17,819 nt of DNA from Fusobacteriaceae bacterium. GTDB taxonomy: Bacteria > Fusobacteriota > Fusobacteriia > Fusobacteriales > Fusobacteriaceae. A model generated the notes under the pieces. That model ran no database searches. It saw only the letters and a list, made by a program, of their open reading frames with translations, and had not been told where the DNA came from. Each line of letters begins with the position of its first letter. Positions within the stretch are counted from its first letter, which is position 1. Location: contig JAFGUR010000137.1 of assembly GCA_016938425.1 (NCBI GenBank), positions 1 to 17,819 of the forward strand. The letters are read 5' to 3'. Shown in pieces: positions 8,160 through 15,251 of this stretch. The translations under genes were made by a program, and so were the position numbers.

Positions 8160-8660
8160 ATGTCAAAAGTTAGTAGAACAAGTAGTAATAGAGGTTCAGG
8201 TTTAAGTAGTTTAGGAACTAAGTCTTCCAAAGAAACAAAACTTGGAAAAACGGGCAAAGCAAGCTTGAGAACAAGTGTAGATTTGCACACAAGTCCCTTT
8301 TTAGATAAACTAATGGAAGTAGAATTTGATTTTGCAAAAGAGGAACTTGAAAATTCTTTAAAAGAAATAGAGATGTTAGGAAAAGACCTTATTAGAAATC
8401 CTAATATTCAAAATTTGAAAAGTTATAAAGCTAAGGTTCAAATGTTTTTAAAGCAGGCTTTAAGAAAGATTTATAAAGTAGATAATAAGTTAGGATTAAA
8501 AAGATTAGGTGTTGACCAAAAGGTTTTTGTATCTGTGGAAAAAATTGATGAAGAACTTGAAAGATTAACTTTAGAATTTATTAATAAGCAAGAAGAAGCT
8601 TTAGGAATAATTTCAATGGTTGATGGAATACAAGGACTTCTTTGTAATATAATAGCATAG
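8160..8660 (+). CDS. YaaR-family protein (DUF327)
   Basis: A 166-residue protein matching the DUF327/YaaR family in overall pattern. Residues 1-40 are Ser, Thr, Gly and Lys rich with few hydrophobics and are probably disordered. From about residue 45 the protein is alpha-helical (FLDKLMEVEFDFAKEELENSL onward), with a conserved-looking centre (LIRNPNIQNLKSYKAKVQMFLKQALRKIYKV) and a final amphipathic helix ending in MVDGIQGLLCNIIA. The molecular function of the family is not established. In Bacillus subtilis yaaR lies next to holB; here it is two genes downstream of holB, with nth between, which supports the identification. It has its own promoter and is followed by a terminator, so it can be expressed alone. 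The ribosome binding site, GGGAGA at 8149-8154, is moderate. Confidence 0.82.
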   Translation: MSKVSRTSSNRGSGLSSLGTKSSKETKLGKTGKASLRTSVDLHTSPFLDKLMEVEFDFAKEELENSLKEIEMLGKDLIRNPNIQNLKSYKAKVQMFLKQALRKIYKVDNKLGLKRLGVDQKVFVSVEKIDEELERLTLEFINKQEEALGIISMVDGIQGLLCNIIA

Positions 8661-8663
8661 AAA

Positions 8664-8692
8664 TTGACAAAGTTTGTAAAGAATGCTATTCT
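8664..8692 (+). promoter_or_regulatory. Candidate promoter for nifS-nifU, overlapping the terminator
   Basis: A perfect TTGACA at 8664-8669 and TATTCT at 8687-8692 are 17 bases apart. Transcription would begin near 8699, in the 3' arm of the terminator, and so escape it. A rival is TATAAT at 8756-8761, which has a perfect -10 but no good -35 at 16-18 bases. The two cannot be separated by reading alone. Confidence 0.4.
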
Positions 8693-8714
8693 ATATGAGA
8701 ATGGTATTTTTTTT
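8682..8714 (+). terminator. Rho-independent terminator after the YaaR-family gene
   Basis: AATGCTATTCT (8682-8692) pairs with AGAATGGTATT (8698-8708): 11 bp with two G-U pairs, a 5-base loop, and a run of eight T from 8707 to 8714. Confidence 0.78.
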
Positions 8715-8808
8715 CGAGAAAATAGTTTGGTTATTAAAATTTTATGATTTGTGTATATAATTTATTTGAATATTTATAAAAATTACATAATTTTAAGGAG
8801 AATTAATT

Positions 8809-9978
8809 ATGGAAGCTTATTTTGACAATAATGCAACAACAAGAATGGATGAAAGAGTATTAGAAACAATGTTACCATTTTTCAAAGATGTTTTTGCAAA
8901 CCCATCAAGTCTACATAGAAAAGGGCAAGAAGCAAATGTGCATATGGAAAAATCAAGAGAGAAAATTTGCGAAATATTGGGAATAGAGCCATTAGAATTA
9001 GTATTTACAGCTTCTGGGACAGAGTCTAATAATTTGGCAATAAGAGGAGCTGTTAAGGCTTATAAAAAAAGAGGAAATCATATAATAACTTCAAGAATAG
9101 AACATCCAGCAGTACTTACAACAATTAAAGAACTTGAAAAAGAAGGTTATGAAGTAAGTTATATAGATGTTGATACTAATGGAACTTTAGATATAGAGCA
9201 ACTGAAAAAAGAGATTAGAGAAACAACAATTTTAGTTTCAATTATGCATGCTAACAATGAAACAGGAGTAATACAACCAATAGCTGAAATTGGTAAAATT
9301 GTTAAAGAAAAAGGAATTATATTTCACGTTGACGCAGTTCAAACAGTAGGTAAATTGGAAGTTAAACCAAAAGAAATGGGTGTAGATTTACTTACATTTT
9401 CTGGACATAAATTTTATGGCCCAAAAGGTGTGGGAGCTTTGTTTATAAAAATGGGGACAAGACTTACAAAAGTATTAACAGGTGGACATCAAGAAAGAAA
9501 AAGAAGACCGGGAACACATAATGTGCCAGGGATTGTTGGAATGGCAAAGGCTCTTGAGCTTTGTGAAATGGAAAGAAAAGAAGACTACAAGAGAGAAAAA
9601 GAATTAAGAGATTATTTTGAAGAAGAAATGCTTAAAAGAGTTCCAGAAATTGTACTAAATGGGAAAGAGGCAGATAGATTACCGGGGACTTCTAGTGTTA
9701 CATTTAAATATTTGGAAGGAGAGTCAATTCTTTTAAGACTTGATTTTAAAGGAATAGCAGTGAGTTCAGGTTCTGCATGTTCTTCTGATGACTTAAAAGC
9801 TTCTCATGTACTTTTGGCAATGGAAATACCAATAGAGTTTGCTCATGGGACAATTAGATTTAGTTTAGGAAAATATAATACTAAAGAGGAAGTAGACTAT
9901 GCTTTAGAAGTAATTCCACCAGTGATAGAAGGATTAAGAAATATGTCACCTTTATGGAATGAATTTATAAACAAATAA
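8809..9978 (+). CDS. nifS: Cysteine desulfurase, NifS/IscS family
   Basis: PLP enzyme that removes sulfur from cysteine as a persulfide and passes it to the scaffold encoded next door. The 389-residue protein begins MEAYFDNNATT as the family does. SGHKFYGPKG carries the PLP lysine (K201 after H200), and SSGSACSS carries the catalytic C324 in a short loop of the NifS/IscS class. HANNETGVIQP and the C-terminal RFSLGKYNTKEEVD are also typical. AAGGAG at 8795-8800 is well spaced. nifU follows 28 bases later with no terminator, so the pair forms a minimal Fe-S assembly unit; no IscR-type regulator, HscA/HscB or ferredoxin gene is adjacent. Whether to call it nifS or iscS is a naming choice. Confidence 0.94.
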   Translation: MEAYFDNNATTRMDERVLETMLPFFKDVFANPSSLHRKGQEANVHMEKSREKICEILGIEPLELVFTASGTESNNLAIRGAVKAYKKRGNHIITSRIEHPAVLTTIKELEKEGYEVSYIDVDTNGTLDIEQLKKEIRETTILVSIMHANNETGVIQPIAEIGKIVKEKGIIFHVDAVQTVGKLEVKPKEMGVDLLTFSGHKFYGPKGVGALFIKMGTRLTKVLTGGHQERKRRPGTHNVPGIVGMAKALELCEMERKEDYKREKELRDYFEEEMLKRVPEIVLNGKEADRLPGTSSVTFKYLEGESILLRLDFKGIAVSSGSACSSDDLKASHVLLAMEIPIEFAHGTIRFSLGKYNTKEEVDYALEVIPPVIEGLRNMSPLWNEFINK

Positions 9979-10006
9979 AATTATTGAAAATAGGGGAGTA
10001 ATGCTT

Positions 10007-10378
10007 ATGTATTCAGAAAAAGTAATGGATCATTTTGAAAATCCAAGAAATGTAGGAACTATTGAAAATCCAGATGGATATGGGAAAGTAGGAAGTCCGA
10101 CATGTGGAGATGTTATGGAAATATTTTTAAAAATTGAAGAAGAAACAATAGTAGATGTAAAGTTTAGAACTTTTGGATGTGCGTCAGCAATTGCCACATC
10201 ATCAATGTCTACAGAAATGATTATGGGGAAAAAGGTAGAAGAAGCTTTAGCATTAACAAATAAAGCTGTTGCTCAAGCACTAGACGGATTACCACCAGCT
10301 AAGATGCATTGTTCTGTATTAGCAGAAGAAGCAATTAAGGAAGCTATTGAAAATTATTTAGAGAAAAAAAACAGTTAG
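10007..10378 (+). CDS. nifU: Fe-S cluster assembly scaffold, IscU/NifU N-terminal type
   Basis: A 123-residue single-domain scaffold on which Fe-S clusters are built with sulfur from NifS. The three cluster-binding cysteines are present: C33 in SPTCGD, C58 in FGCASA and C102 in MHCSVLAEEAI, with D35 next to the first. It begins MYSEKVMDHFENPRNVG, the normal family start. I prefer the ATG at 10007, because GGGGAG at 9993-9998 is 8 bases before it but only 2 before the ATG at 10001. There is no NifU central ferredoxin or C-terminal Nfu domain, so by architecture it is IscU-like. A strong terminator follows. Confidence 0.93.
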   Translation: MYSEKVMDHFENPRNVGTIENPDGYGKVGSPTCGDVMEIFLKIEEETIVDVKFRTFGCASAIATSSMSTEMIMGKKVEEALALTNKAVAQALDGLPPAKMHCSVLAEEAIKEAIENYLEKKNS

Positions 10379-10403
10379 AAAATTTAATTAATATTGATTA
10401 TAG

Positions 10404-10440
10404 ATATGGGAGTTCACTGATATGGACTCTCATATTTTTT
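10404..10440 (+). terminator. Rho-independent terminator after nifU
   Basis: Positions 10404-10416 pair with 10423-10435: 13 bp including two G-U pairs, with a 6-base loop, ending in six T (10435-10440). Confidence 0.85.
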
Positions 10441-10481
10441 GTTTAAAGTACAATGAATTTTTTAAGATAATGACGAATATC

Positions 10482-10510
10482 TTGAGTTTAGAGGGTTATT
10501 GAGGTATAAT
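10482..10510 (+). promoter_or_regulatory. Promoter for the NIPSNAP-family gene
   Basis: TTGAGT at 10482-10487 and a perfect TATAAT at 10505-10510 with a 17-base spacer, directly after the nifU terminator. Predicted start near 10517. Confidence 0.65.
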
Positions 10511-10562
10511 TTTTAGGAGAGATAATAAAATTGTATAAAAATAAATTTTTAAGGTGGATAAA

Positions 10563-10919
10563 ATGGTAACTTGTTATATAAAATATAAGTTGAATTTAAA
10601 TAAATTACTAGCTTTTGAAGAATATGGAAAAATTTGGATAAAAATTATAAATGAGCTTGGAGGCTTTCATCATGGATATTTTTTACCAACAGATGACTCT
10701 AGAGCAGAAGAGAATAATATATTTAGTTTTAAAGGTTTAGGGTCAAAAGGAGATAATGATATAGGGATAGCAATTTTTAGTTTTCCTAGTTGGGAAGCTT
10801 ATGAAAAATATAGGGTAGAAGCTAAAAATCATCCAGATTGTAATAGAGCTAATAAGATTGTAGAAGAGACAAAATGCTTTGTTAATTATGAAAGAAGTTT
10901 TATGAGAATGGTAAAATGA
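10563..10919 (+). CDS. NIPSNAP family protein
   Basis: A 118-residue protein with the pattern of the NIPSNAP fold, a dimeric alpha/beta-barrel (ferredoxin-like) domain: a first strand VTCYIKYKL, then KLLAFEEYGKIWIKIINELGGFHHGYFLP, a central strand IGIAIFSFPSWEAYEKY and a closing strand ERSFMRM. Single-domain bacterial members of this size are common; their function is largely unknown, and the fold is often that of small-molecule-binding or monooxygenase-like proteins. I use the ATG at 10563, since AAGGTGG at 10551-10557 is well placed for it and would overlap an in-frame GTG at 10554. It has its own promoter and stands between the nifU terminator and the chemoreceptor promoter, so it is probably monocistronic. 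No clear terminator follows it. Confidence 0.8.
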   Translation: MVTCYIKYKLNLNKLLAFEEYGKIWIKIINELGGFHHGYFLPTDDSRAEENNIFSFKGLGSKGDNDIGIAIFSFPSWEAYEKYRVEAKNHPDCNRANKIVEETKCFVNYERSFMRMVK

Positions 10920-10968
10920 ATATAATTATTGATGTATTTATTAAAAAAATTTGAAAATAATAAGGATA

Positions 10969-10996
10969 TTGGAAAGAAACAAAGTATAAATATAAT
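10969..10996 (+). promoter_or_regulatory. Promoter for the chemoreceptor gene
   Basis: TTGGAA at 10969-10974 and a perfect TATAAT at 10991-10996, spacer 16. The start would be near 11003, about 30 bases before the ATG. Confidence 0.5.
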
Positions 10997-11033
10997 AGAA
11001 GTTAAATTTACAATAAATTAAGGAGGCAAAAAA

Positions 11034-12830
11034 ATGAAAAAAAAGGGTTCTTTAAAATTTCAAATAATATTTCCAATTGTATCTTTGATTATTTTAATTA
11101 TTCTTGCAGATTTAGGGTTAACTTATTATAAGAACGTAAAAATTTTGAATAATGAATTAATTTCAATTAAAAACAATGAGATAGAACATTCAAAAAATAC
11201 TTTAAAACAACTTATAGCAATACCACTAAGCATAATGGATTACTATAACCAAAAAGTAGTAAGCGGAGAGTTAACGTTGGAAGAAGCACAGAACTTAGCA
11301 AAAATTCATTTAGATAAGTTTAGATATGATGAAACAAATTATTTTTGGATAGATGATGTTAATTATATAAACGTTTTGTTTCCTACTAATAAGGCGGCAG
11401 AAGGAAAAAGTAGAGAGAGCCTTGTAGATAAAAATGGAAAGTTTTTAATAAAAGAGTTAGTTGATGGTGCAAAATCAGGGGATGAATCTTTTGTTACTTA
11501 TTATTTTAATAAACCAAATAAAGAAGGTGTGTACCCAAAGATGGGACATACTAGACTTTTTAAGCCATGGGGATGGATAGTAGGAACAGGTTTTTATATT
11601 GATGAAATTGATACAAAAGTTTCAATAAAAGAAAAAGAAATGTTAAAAGATTTTAGAAATAATTTGATAATGAGCTTGTTAAAATCAATATCAATAATAA
11701 TTATTATAAGCTTTGTTATAACTTTGCAGTTTAATAAAGTTTCAAATGCAATTAAGAAAATATTGGAAGTATTAGAAAAAGGAGCAGATGGAGATTTAAA
11801 TGTACAAATTGACTATCATTCTGATAATGAATTAGGAACTATAAGTGAGAAAATAAATTATTTCTTTAACGAAATATCAGAAAGTTTAGGAAAAGCAAAA
11901 AAATTAAGTAAAAATGTAGAAAAAGAAATGAAAGATTTAAATAATACAATGAAAGAAATAATAGTTAGTTCTAATTCAACAATAAGTGTTTCAGAGTTAA
12001 ATGAGCATATTAGAAGAATTTTAGATAATGTAAGAAATCAGACTGCATCTTCTGAAGAGTCTTTAGCGGCACTAGAAGAAGTATCAGCAACTTTACAAAA
12101 TATGAATGCCAATATAGATAATGCTGTAAAAGGATTTAATGTTACTTTAGAGTTGTCTCAGGAAAGTTTTGAAAAAATAAATGATATGAAAACTAGTATG
12201 GATAAAATAAGTGAAAGTGTTAGTTCAAATAATCTTGAAATAGAAGGCCTTAAAAAATTATCTGATAATATAGGACAGATTCTTGTTTCAATTACTGGAA
12301 TAGCAGAGCAAACGAATCTTCTTGCGCTTAATGCAGCAATAGAAGCGGCAAGAGCAGGAGAAGCGGGAAGAGGGTTTGCTGTAGTAGCAGATGAAATTAG
12401 AAAACTGGCAGAACAAACAAATAAAGAAACTGATAAAATATCTAATTTAATTTTAACTATTCAAAATAAAGTTATCTTAGTAAAAGAAGGTGGAGATGGA
12501 ATTAAAGAGAAGGTTGAAGCAGGATATAATTTATCTCAAATTGCTAGAGATAATATGTTGAAAATTACAGAACTTACAAATCAAAATAATGATGAAATAT
12601 TTGAGATATTAAATGCTTCTAATGAACAAAAAATAGCTGGAGAAGAGGTAACAACAGCAGTAGGAACTATTGCAAATAGTTCAACTGAAATAGAAGAATT
12701 ATGTGTTGAAACGACAGATATATCAGAAAATATTAAGACTTTATTAGAAGATAAATCATCGCTTGTAAATGAATTGGCAGAATTGGCAAAAGAATTGAAT
12801 GATGATTTAAGTTTCTTTAAAACAAAATAG
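11034..12830 (+). CDS. Methyl-accepting chemotaxis protein with single-Cache (sCache_2-like) sensor
   Basis: A 598-residue transmembrane chemoreceptor. Residues 11-30 form the first membrane helix. The extracytoplasmic part (about 35-205) matches the single-Cache_2 type, with YFWIDD, then NGKFLIKELVDGAKSGDESFVTYYF and PWGWIVGTGFYIDEID. The second membrane helix is at about 211-231, followed by a HAMP domain to about 285. The cytoplasmic coiled-coil hairpin has the nearly invariant CheA/CheW-binding tip at about 423-467 (IAEQTNLLALNAAIEAARAG onward), with roughly equal arms on either side. The C-terminus ends SFFKTK without an NWETF-type CheR tether. AGGAGG at 11021-11026 is strong. No che or flagellar genes are in the window; the ligand is unknown, though Cache_2 receptors often bind small organic acids. 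Confidence 0.93.
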   Translation: MKKKGSLKFQIIFPIVSLIILIILADLGLTYYKNVKILNNELISIKNNEIEHSKNTLKQLIAIPLSIMDYYNQKVVSGELTLEEAQNLAKIHLDKFRYDETNYFWIDDVNYINVLFPTNKAAEGKSRESLVDKNGKFLIKELVDGAKSGDESFVTYYFNKPNKEGVYPKMGHTRLFKPWGWIVGTGFYIDEIDTKVSIKEKEMLKDFRNNLIMSLLKSISIIIIISFVITLQFNKVSNAIKKILEVLEKGADGDLNVQIDYHSDNELGTISEKINYFFNEISESLGKAKKLSKNVEKEMKDLNNTMKEIIVSSNSTISVSELNEHIRRILDNVRNQTASSEESLAALEEVSATLQNMNANIDNAVKGFNVTLELSQESFEKINDMKTSMDKISESVSSNNLEIEGLKKLSDNIGQILVSITGIAEQTNLLALNAAIEAARAGEAGRGFAVVADEIRKLAEQTNKETDKISNLILTIQNKVILVKEGGDGIKEKVEAGYNLSQIARDNMLKITELTNQNNDEIFEILNASNEQKIAGEEVTTAVGTIANSSTEIEELCVETTDISENIKTLLEDKSSLVNELAELAKELNDDLSFFKTK

Positions 12831-12837
12831 GTAGAAG

Positions 12838-12868
12838 AGAAGAACTGGGAAACCAGTTCTTTTGTTTT
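12838..12868 (+). terminator. Rho-independent terminator after the chemoreceptor gene
   Basis: AGAACTGG (12841-12848) and CCAGTTCT (12853-12860) pair perfectly around a GAAA tetraloop; the stem extends by about three weaker pairs and runs into T-rich sequence to 12868. Confidence 0.88.
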
Positions 12869-12889
12869 GTGGAGAAAATAAATTTGTTT

Positions 12890-12919
12890 AAACTGGATAA
12901 AAGCTATATCTAGTTTTTT
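12890..12919 (+). terminator. Second terminator-like hairpin before the bioA promoter
   Basis: AACTGGATA (12891-12899) pairs with TATCTAGTT (12907-12915) with one G-U pair and a 7-base loop, followed by a T run to 12919. It lies upstream of the bioA -35, so it probably acts as back-up termination for the chemoreceptor transcript, not as an attenuator. Confidence 0.55.
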
Positions 12920-12922
12920 AAT

Positions 12923-12951
12923 TTCAAAAGTCTTTCTTAAAATGCTATAAT
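12923..12951 (+). promoter_or_regulatory. Extended -10 promoter for bioA
   Basis: TGCTATAAT at 12943-12951 is a full extended -10; TTCAAA at 12923-12928 is a 4/6 match to the -35 with a 17-base spacer. Expected start about 12958, giving a leader of about 60 bases with a hairpin at 12980-12996. Confidence 0.65.
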
Positions 12952-13018
12952 TACTGTAGAAAATAAAAATTAATTTATATGGGGTCAAACGTCCCACACT
13001 TGTTGGAGGTAAAATTTT

Positions 13019-14290
13019 ATGAATAATACATTATGGTATCCATACGCACAGATGGAGAATCTTGAAAGAAATTATAAAGTATTAAGTGGTAAAGGCGCTT
13101 ATATAAAAGTTGAGAATTTGAAAACAAAAGAAGAGAAAGATTTACTTGATGGTGTAAGCTCTTGGTGGTGTGCAGTTCATGGATACAATAACCAAGAGAT
13201 TAATAAAGTAATAAAAGAACAACTTGATAAAATAGCTCATGTAATGCTTGGAGGGTTAACTCATGAATGGGCTTTAAAATTGGCAGATAAGTTGGTAGAA
13301 ATAACACCAAAGGGGCTTAATCATGTATTTTTTAGTGATAGTGGTTCTGTAGGAGTTGAAATAGCACTTAAAATGGCTGTTCAGTATCATGGAAATAATG
13401 GGAACAGAGAGAAATCAAAGTTTATATCACTTATAAAAGGTTATCATGGAGATACCTTTAAGGCAATGGAAGTTGGGAATGATTCGGACTTTCACGGTGC
13501 ATTTAATCATATGATGAAAGAAACTTTTTATATAAATATTCCAGAAGGTGGAATAGAAGCAAGTGAAGAGCAAGTTCAGAAGGCTTTAGAAGAACTAAAA
13601 AACGTTTTGGATAATAAAGCTCATGAAGTAGCTGGATTTATAGTAGAACCTCTTCTACAAGGTGCTGGGGGCTTTAGGGTTTATTCTCCAAAATTCTTGA
13701 ATGAAGCATATAAGCTTTGTAAAAAATATAATGTTTTAGTAATTTTTGATGAGGTAGCCACAGGTTTTGGAAGAACAGGGAAAATGTTTGCAGCAGATTA
13801 TTGTGATTTTGTTCCAGATATTATGATTTTGGGAAAAGCTCTAACTGGTGGATATATTGGACATGCAGCAACTATTGCTACTACAGAAGTTTTTGAAGCT
13901 TTTTATGGTGGTGGAGACAAAGTTCTTATGCATGGACCAACTTTTATGGGAAATCCTTTGGCTTGTGTGGCTTCACTTAAAAGTATTGAGTTATTTGAGA
14001 AAAATAATGTTGTAGATAAGGTTAAAAATATCGAAAAATTTTTTATGGAAGAATTTAAAGATTTCAGTAATAGAAAAGTAAAGAATATAAGAATATTTGG
14101 AGCAATGGCAGTGTTAGAAGTATTTGAGTATAAAGATGTGGCAAAAGCTCAAGAATATGCTTATGAAAAGGGTGTTTGGCTTAGACCTTTTGGGAAATAT
14201 TTATATTTGATGCCTTCATATATTCTAAGTGAAGATGAAGCAAGAAAACTTTGTTGTACAATAAAAAATTATTTTTCAGAGATGAAATAA
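13019..14290 (+). CDS. bioA: Adenosylmethionine-8-amino-7-oxononanoate aminotransferase
   Basis: PLP enzyme of biotin synthesis that makes 7,8-diaminopelargonate from 7-keto-8-aminopelargonate, normally with S-adenosylmethionine as amino donor. The 423-residue protein has LWYPYAQM at the N-terminus, the BioA-diagnostic GVSSWWCAVHGY (W49, W50), LIKGYHGDTFKAMEVG, the PLP-phosphate region VIFDEVATGFGRTG and the catalytic lysine K273 in LGKALTGGYIG. Positions and motifs agree with BioA rather than ornithine-type class III aminotransferases. GGAGG at 13005-13009 sets the start. It stands without bioB, bioD, bioF or bioW, and I find no convincing BirA operator in the promoter region. A WYL regulator begins one base after the stop codon. 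Confidence 0.93.
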   Translation: MNNTLWYPYAQMENLERNYKVLSGKGAYIKVENLKTKEEKDLLDGVSSWWCAVHGYNNQEINKVIKEQLDKIAHVMLGGLTHEWALKLADKLVEITPKGLNHVFFSDSGSVGVEIALKMAVQYHGNNGNREKSKFISLIKGYHGDTFKAMEVGNDSDFHGAFNHMMKETFYINIPEGGIEASEEQVQKALEELKNVLDNKAHEVAGFIVEPLLQGAGGFRVYSPKFLNEAYKLCKKYNVLVIFDEVATGFGRTGKMFAADYCDFVPDIMILGKALTGGYIGHAATIATTEVFEAFYGGGDKVLMHGPTFMGNPLACVASLKSIELFEKNNVVDKVKNIEKFFMEEFKDFSNRKVKNIRIFGAMAVLEVFEYKDVAKAQEYAYEKGVWLRPFGKYLYLMPSYILSEDEARKLCCTIKNYFSEMK

Positions 14291-14291
14291 G

Positions 14292-15188
14292 ATGAAAATC
14301 AGTAGATTATTTGGGATAGTTTATATTTTAATTGCTAAAAAAAATGTAACTTCTGAGGAACTGGCAAAGCATTTTGAAGTGTCGTTGAGAACTATTTATC
14401 GTGATATAAATACTCTTTGTGAAGCTGGGATACCAATATATTCAAAACAAGGTAAAAATGGTGGGATTTATATTGTTGAAAGCTATATTTTAGATAAAAC
14501 TTTATTATCCAATAAGGAACAAAATGAGATTTTGATAGGATTACAGAGTCTTGGAGCTATAAAATATCCAGAAGTTGAGAATATAGTCTCAAAGATTTCC
14601 ACAGTTTTTAATAAACAAGATGAAAAATGGATAGATATTGATTTTTCTAATTGGGGAAGTAGTGAAGAAGAAAAGGATATTTTTAATGTTTTGAAAAGTT
14701 CAATTTTGGATAGAAAATTGATAGAGTTCTCTTATTATAATTCTAAAGGTGAGGTTGAAAAAAGAATTGCTGAGCCAATGCAATTAATTTTTAAGGGTAG
14801 GAACTGGTATCTTTATGGATTTTGCAGAAATAAAAATGACTATAGGATTTTTAAAATTTATAGAATGAGAGAGATAAAACTTTTATCGGAAATTTTTGAA
14901 AGAAAAGAGAAAAACTATAAGATAGAAGCCAATAGCAATTATGAAGTGACATGTATATCTTTAAAAATAAGTAAGAGAATTGCTTATAGAGTTTATGATG
15001 AATTTTCTCCAAATCAAATAGAAAAAGAAGATGAGAATTATTTTTATGTAAGTCTTCAAATGTCTTTGGATGAGTGGGTTTATGGGTATTTACTTTCTTT
15101 TGGAGAAAATGTAGAAGTGATTTCTCCAAAGGATGTTAGAGAGAAACTTTATCAAAAACTTCAAAACTCTATGAAAAATTATTTATAA
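14292..15188 (+). CDS. WYL-domain transcriptional regulator (HTH_11 + WYL)
   Basis: A 298-residue DeoR/YafY-type regulator. Residues about 1-60 form a winged helix-turn-helix (VTSEELAKHFEVSLRTIYRDINTL, then the wing GKNGGIYIV). A linker leads to a WYL domain (about 130-205) with its name motif W172-Y173-L174, followed by a WCX-type C-terminal extension. WYL domains are known or suspected ligand sensors, including of nucleic acids and nucleotides; the ligand here is unknown. The ATG lies one base after the bioA stop, with only a weak AGAGATGA upstream, so translation probably depends on bioA. It could regulate the bioA unit or the small-protein cassette that follows; the sequence does not decide. 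It is closed by a strong terminator whose 5' arm overlaps the stop codon. Confidence 0.9.
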   Translation: MKISRLFGIVYILIAKKNVTSEELAKHFEVSLRTIYRDINTLCEAGIPIYSKQGKNGGIYIVESYILDKTLLSNKEQNEILIGLQSLGAIKYPEVENIVSKISTVFNKQDEKWIDIDFSNWGSSEEEKDIFNVLKSSILDRKLIEFSYYNSKGEVEKRIAEPMQLIFKGRNWYLYGFCRNKNDYRIFKIYRMREIKLLSEIFERKEKNYKIEANSNYEVTCISLKISKRIAYRVYDEFSPNQIEKEDENYFYVSLQMSLDEWVYGYLLSFGENVEVISPKDVREKLYQKLQNSMKNYL

Positions 15189-15217
15189 CCTGACAGGTAT
15201 GTGTCAGGTTTTTTTTA
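15187..15217 (+). terminator. Rho-independent terminator after the WYL regulator
   Basis: AACCTGACA (15187-15195) and TGTCAGGTT (15202-15210) form a perfect 9-bp stem with a 6-base loop, followed by T to 15217. Confidence 0.9.
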
Positions 15218-15251
15218 TTAGAATAGGTTATGAAGATGAATTTGTTATTGC

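Noticed and set aside
12884..12919. Possible BirA operator before bioA
   Set aside because: The left side (TTTGTTTAAACT) resembles a half-site, but the right side does not complete the TTGTAAACC-type inverted repeat, and the symmetry present is better explained as a terminator hairpin.
12581..12997. Minus-strand 138-codon frame across the chemoreceptor end
   Set aside because: It runs through the terminator and into the bioA promoter region, has no recognisable domain, and is mostly antisense to the receptor coiled coil.
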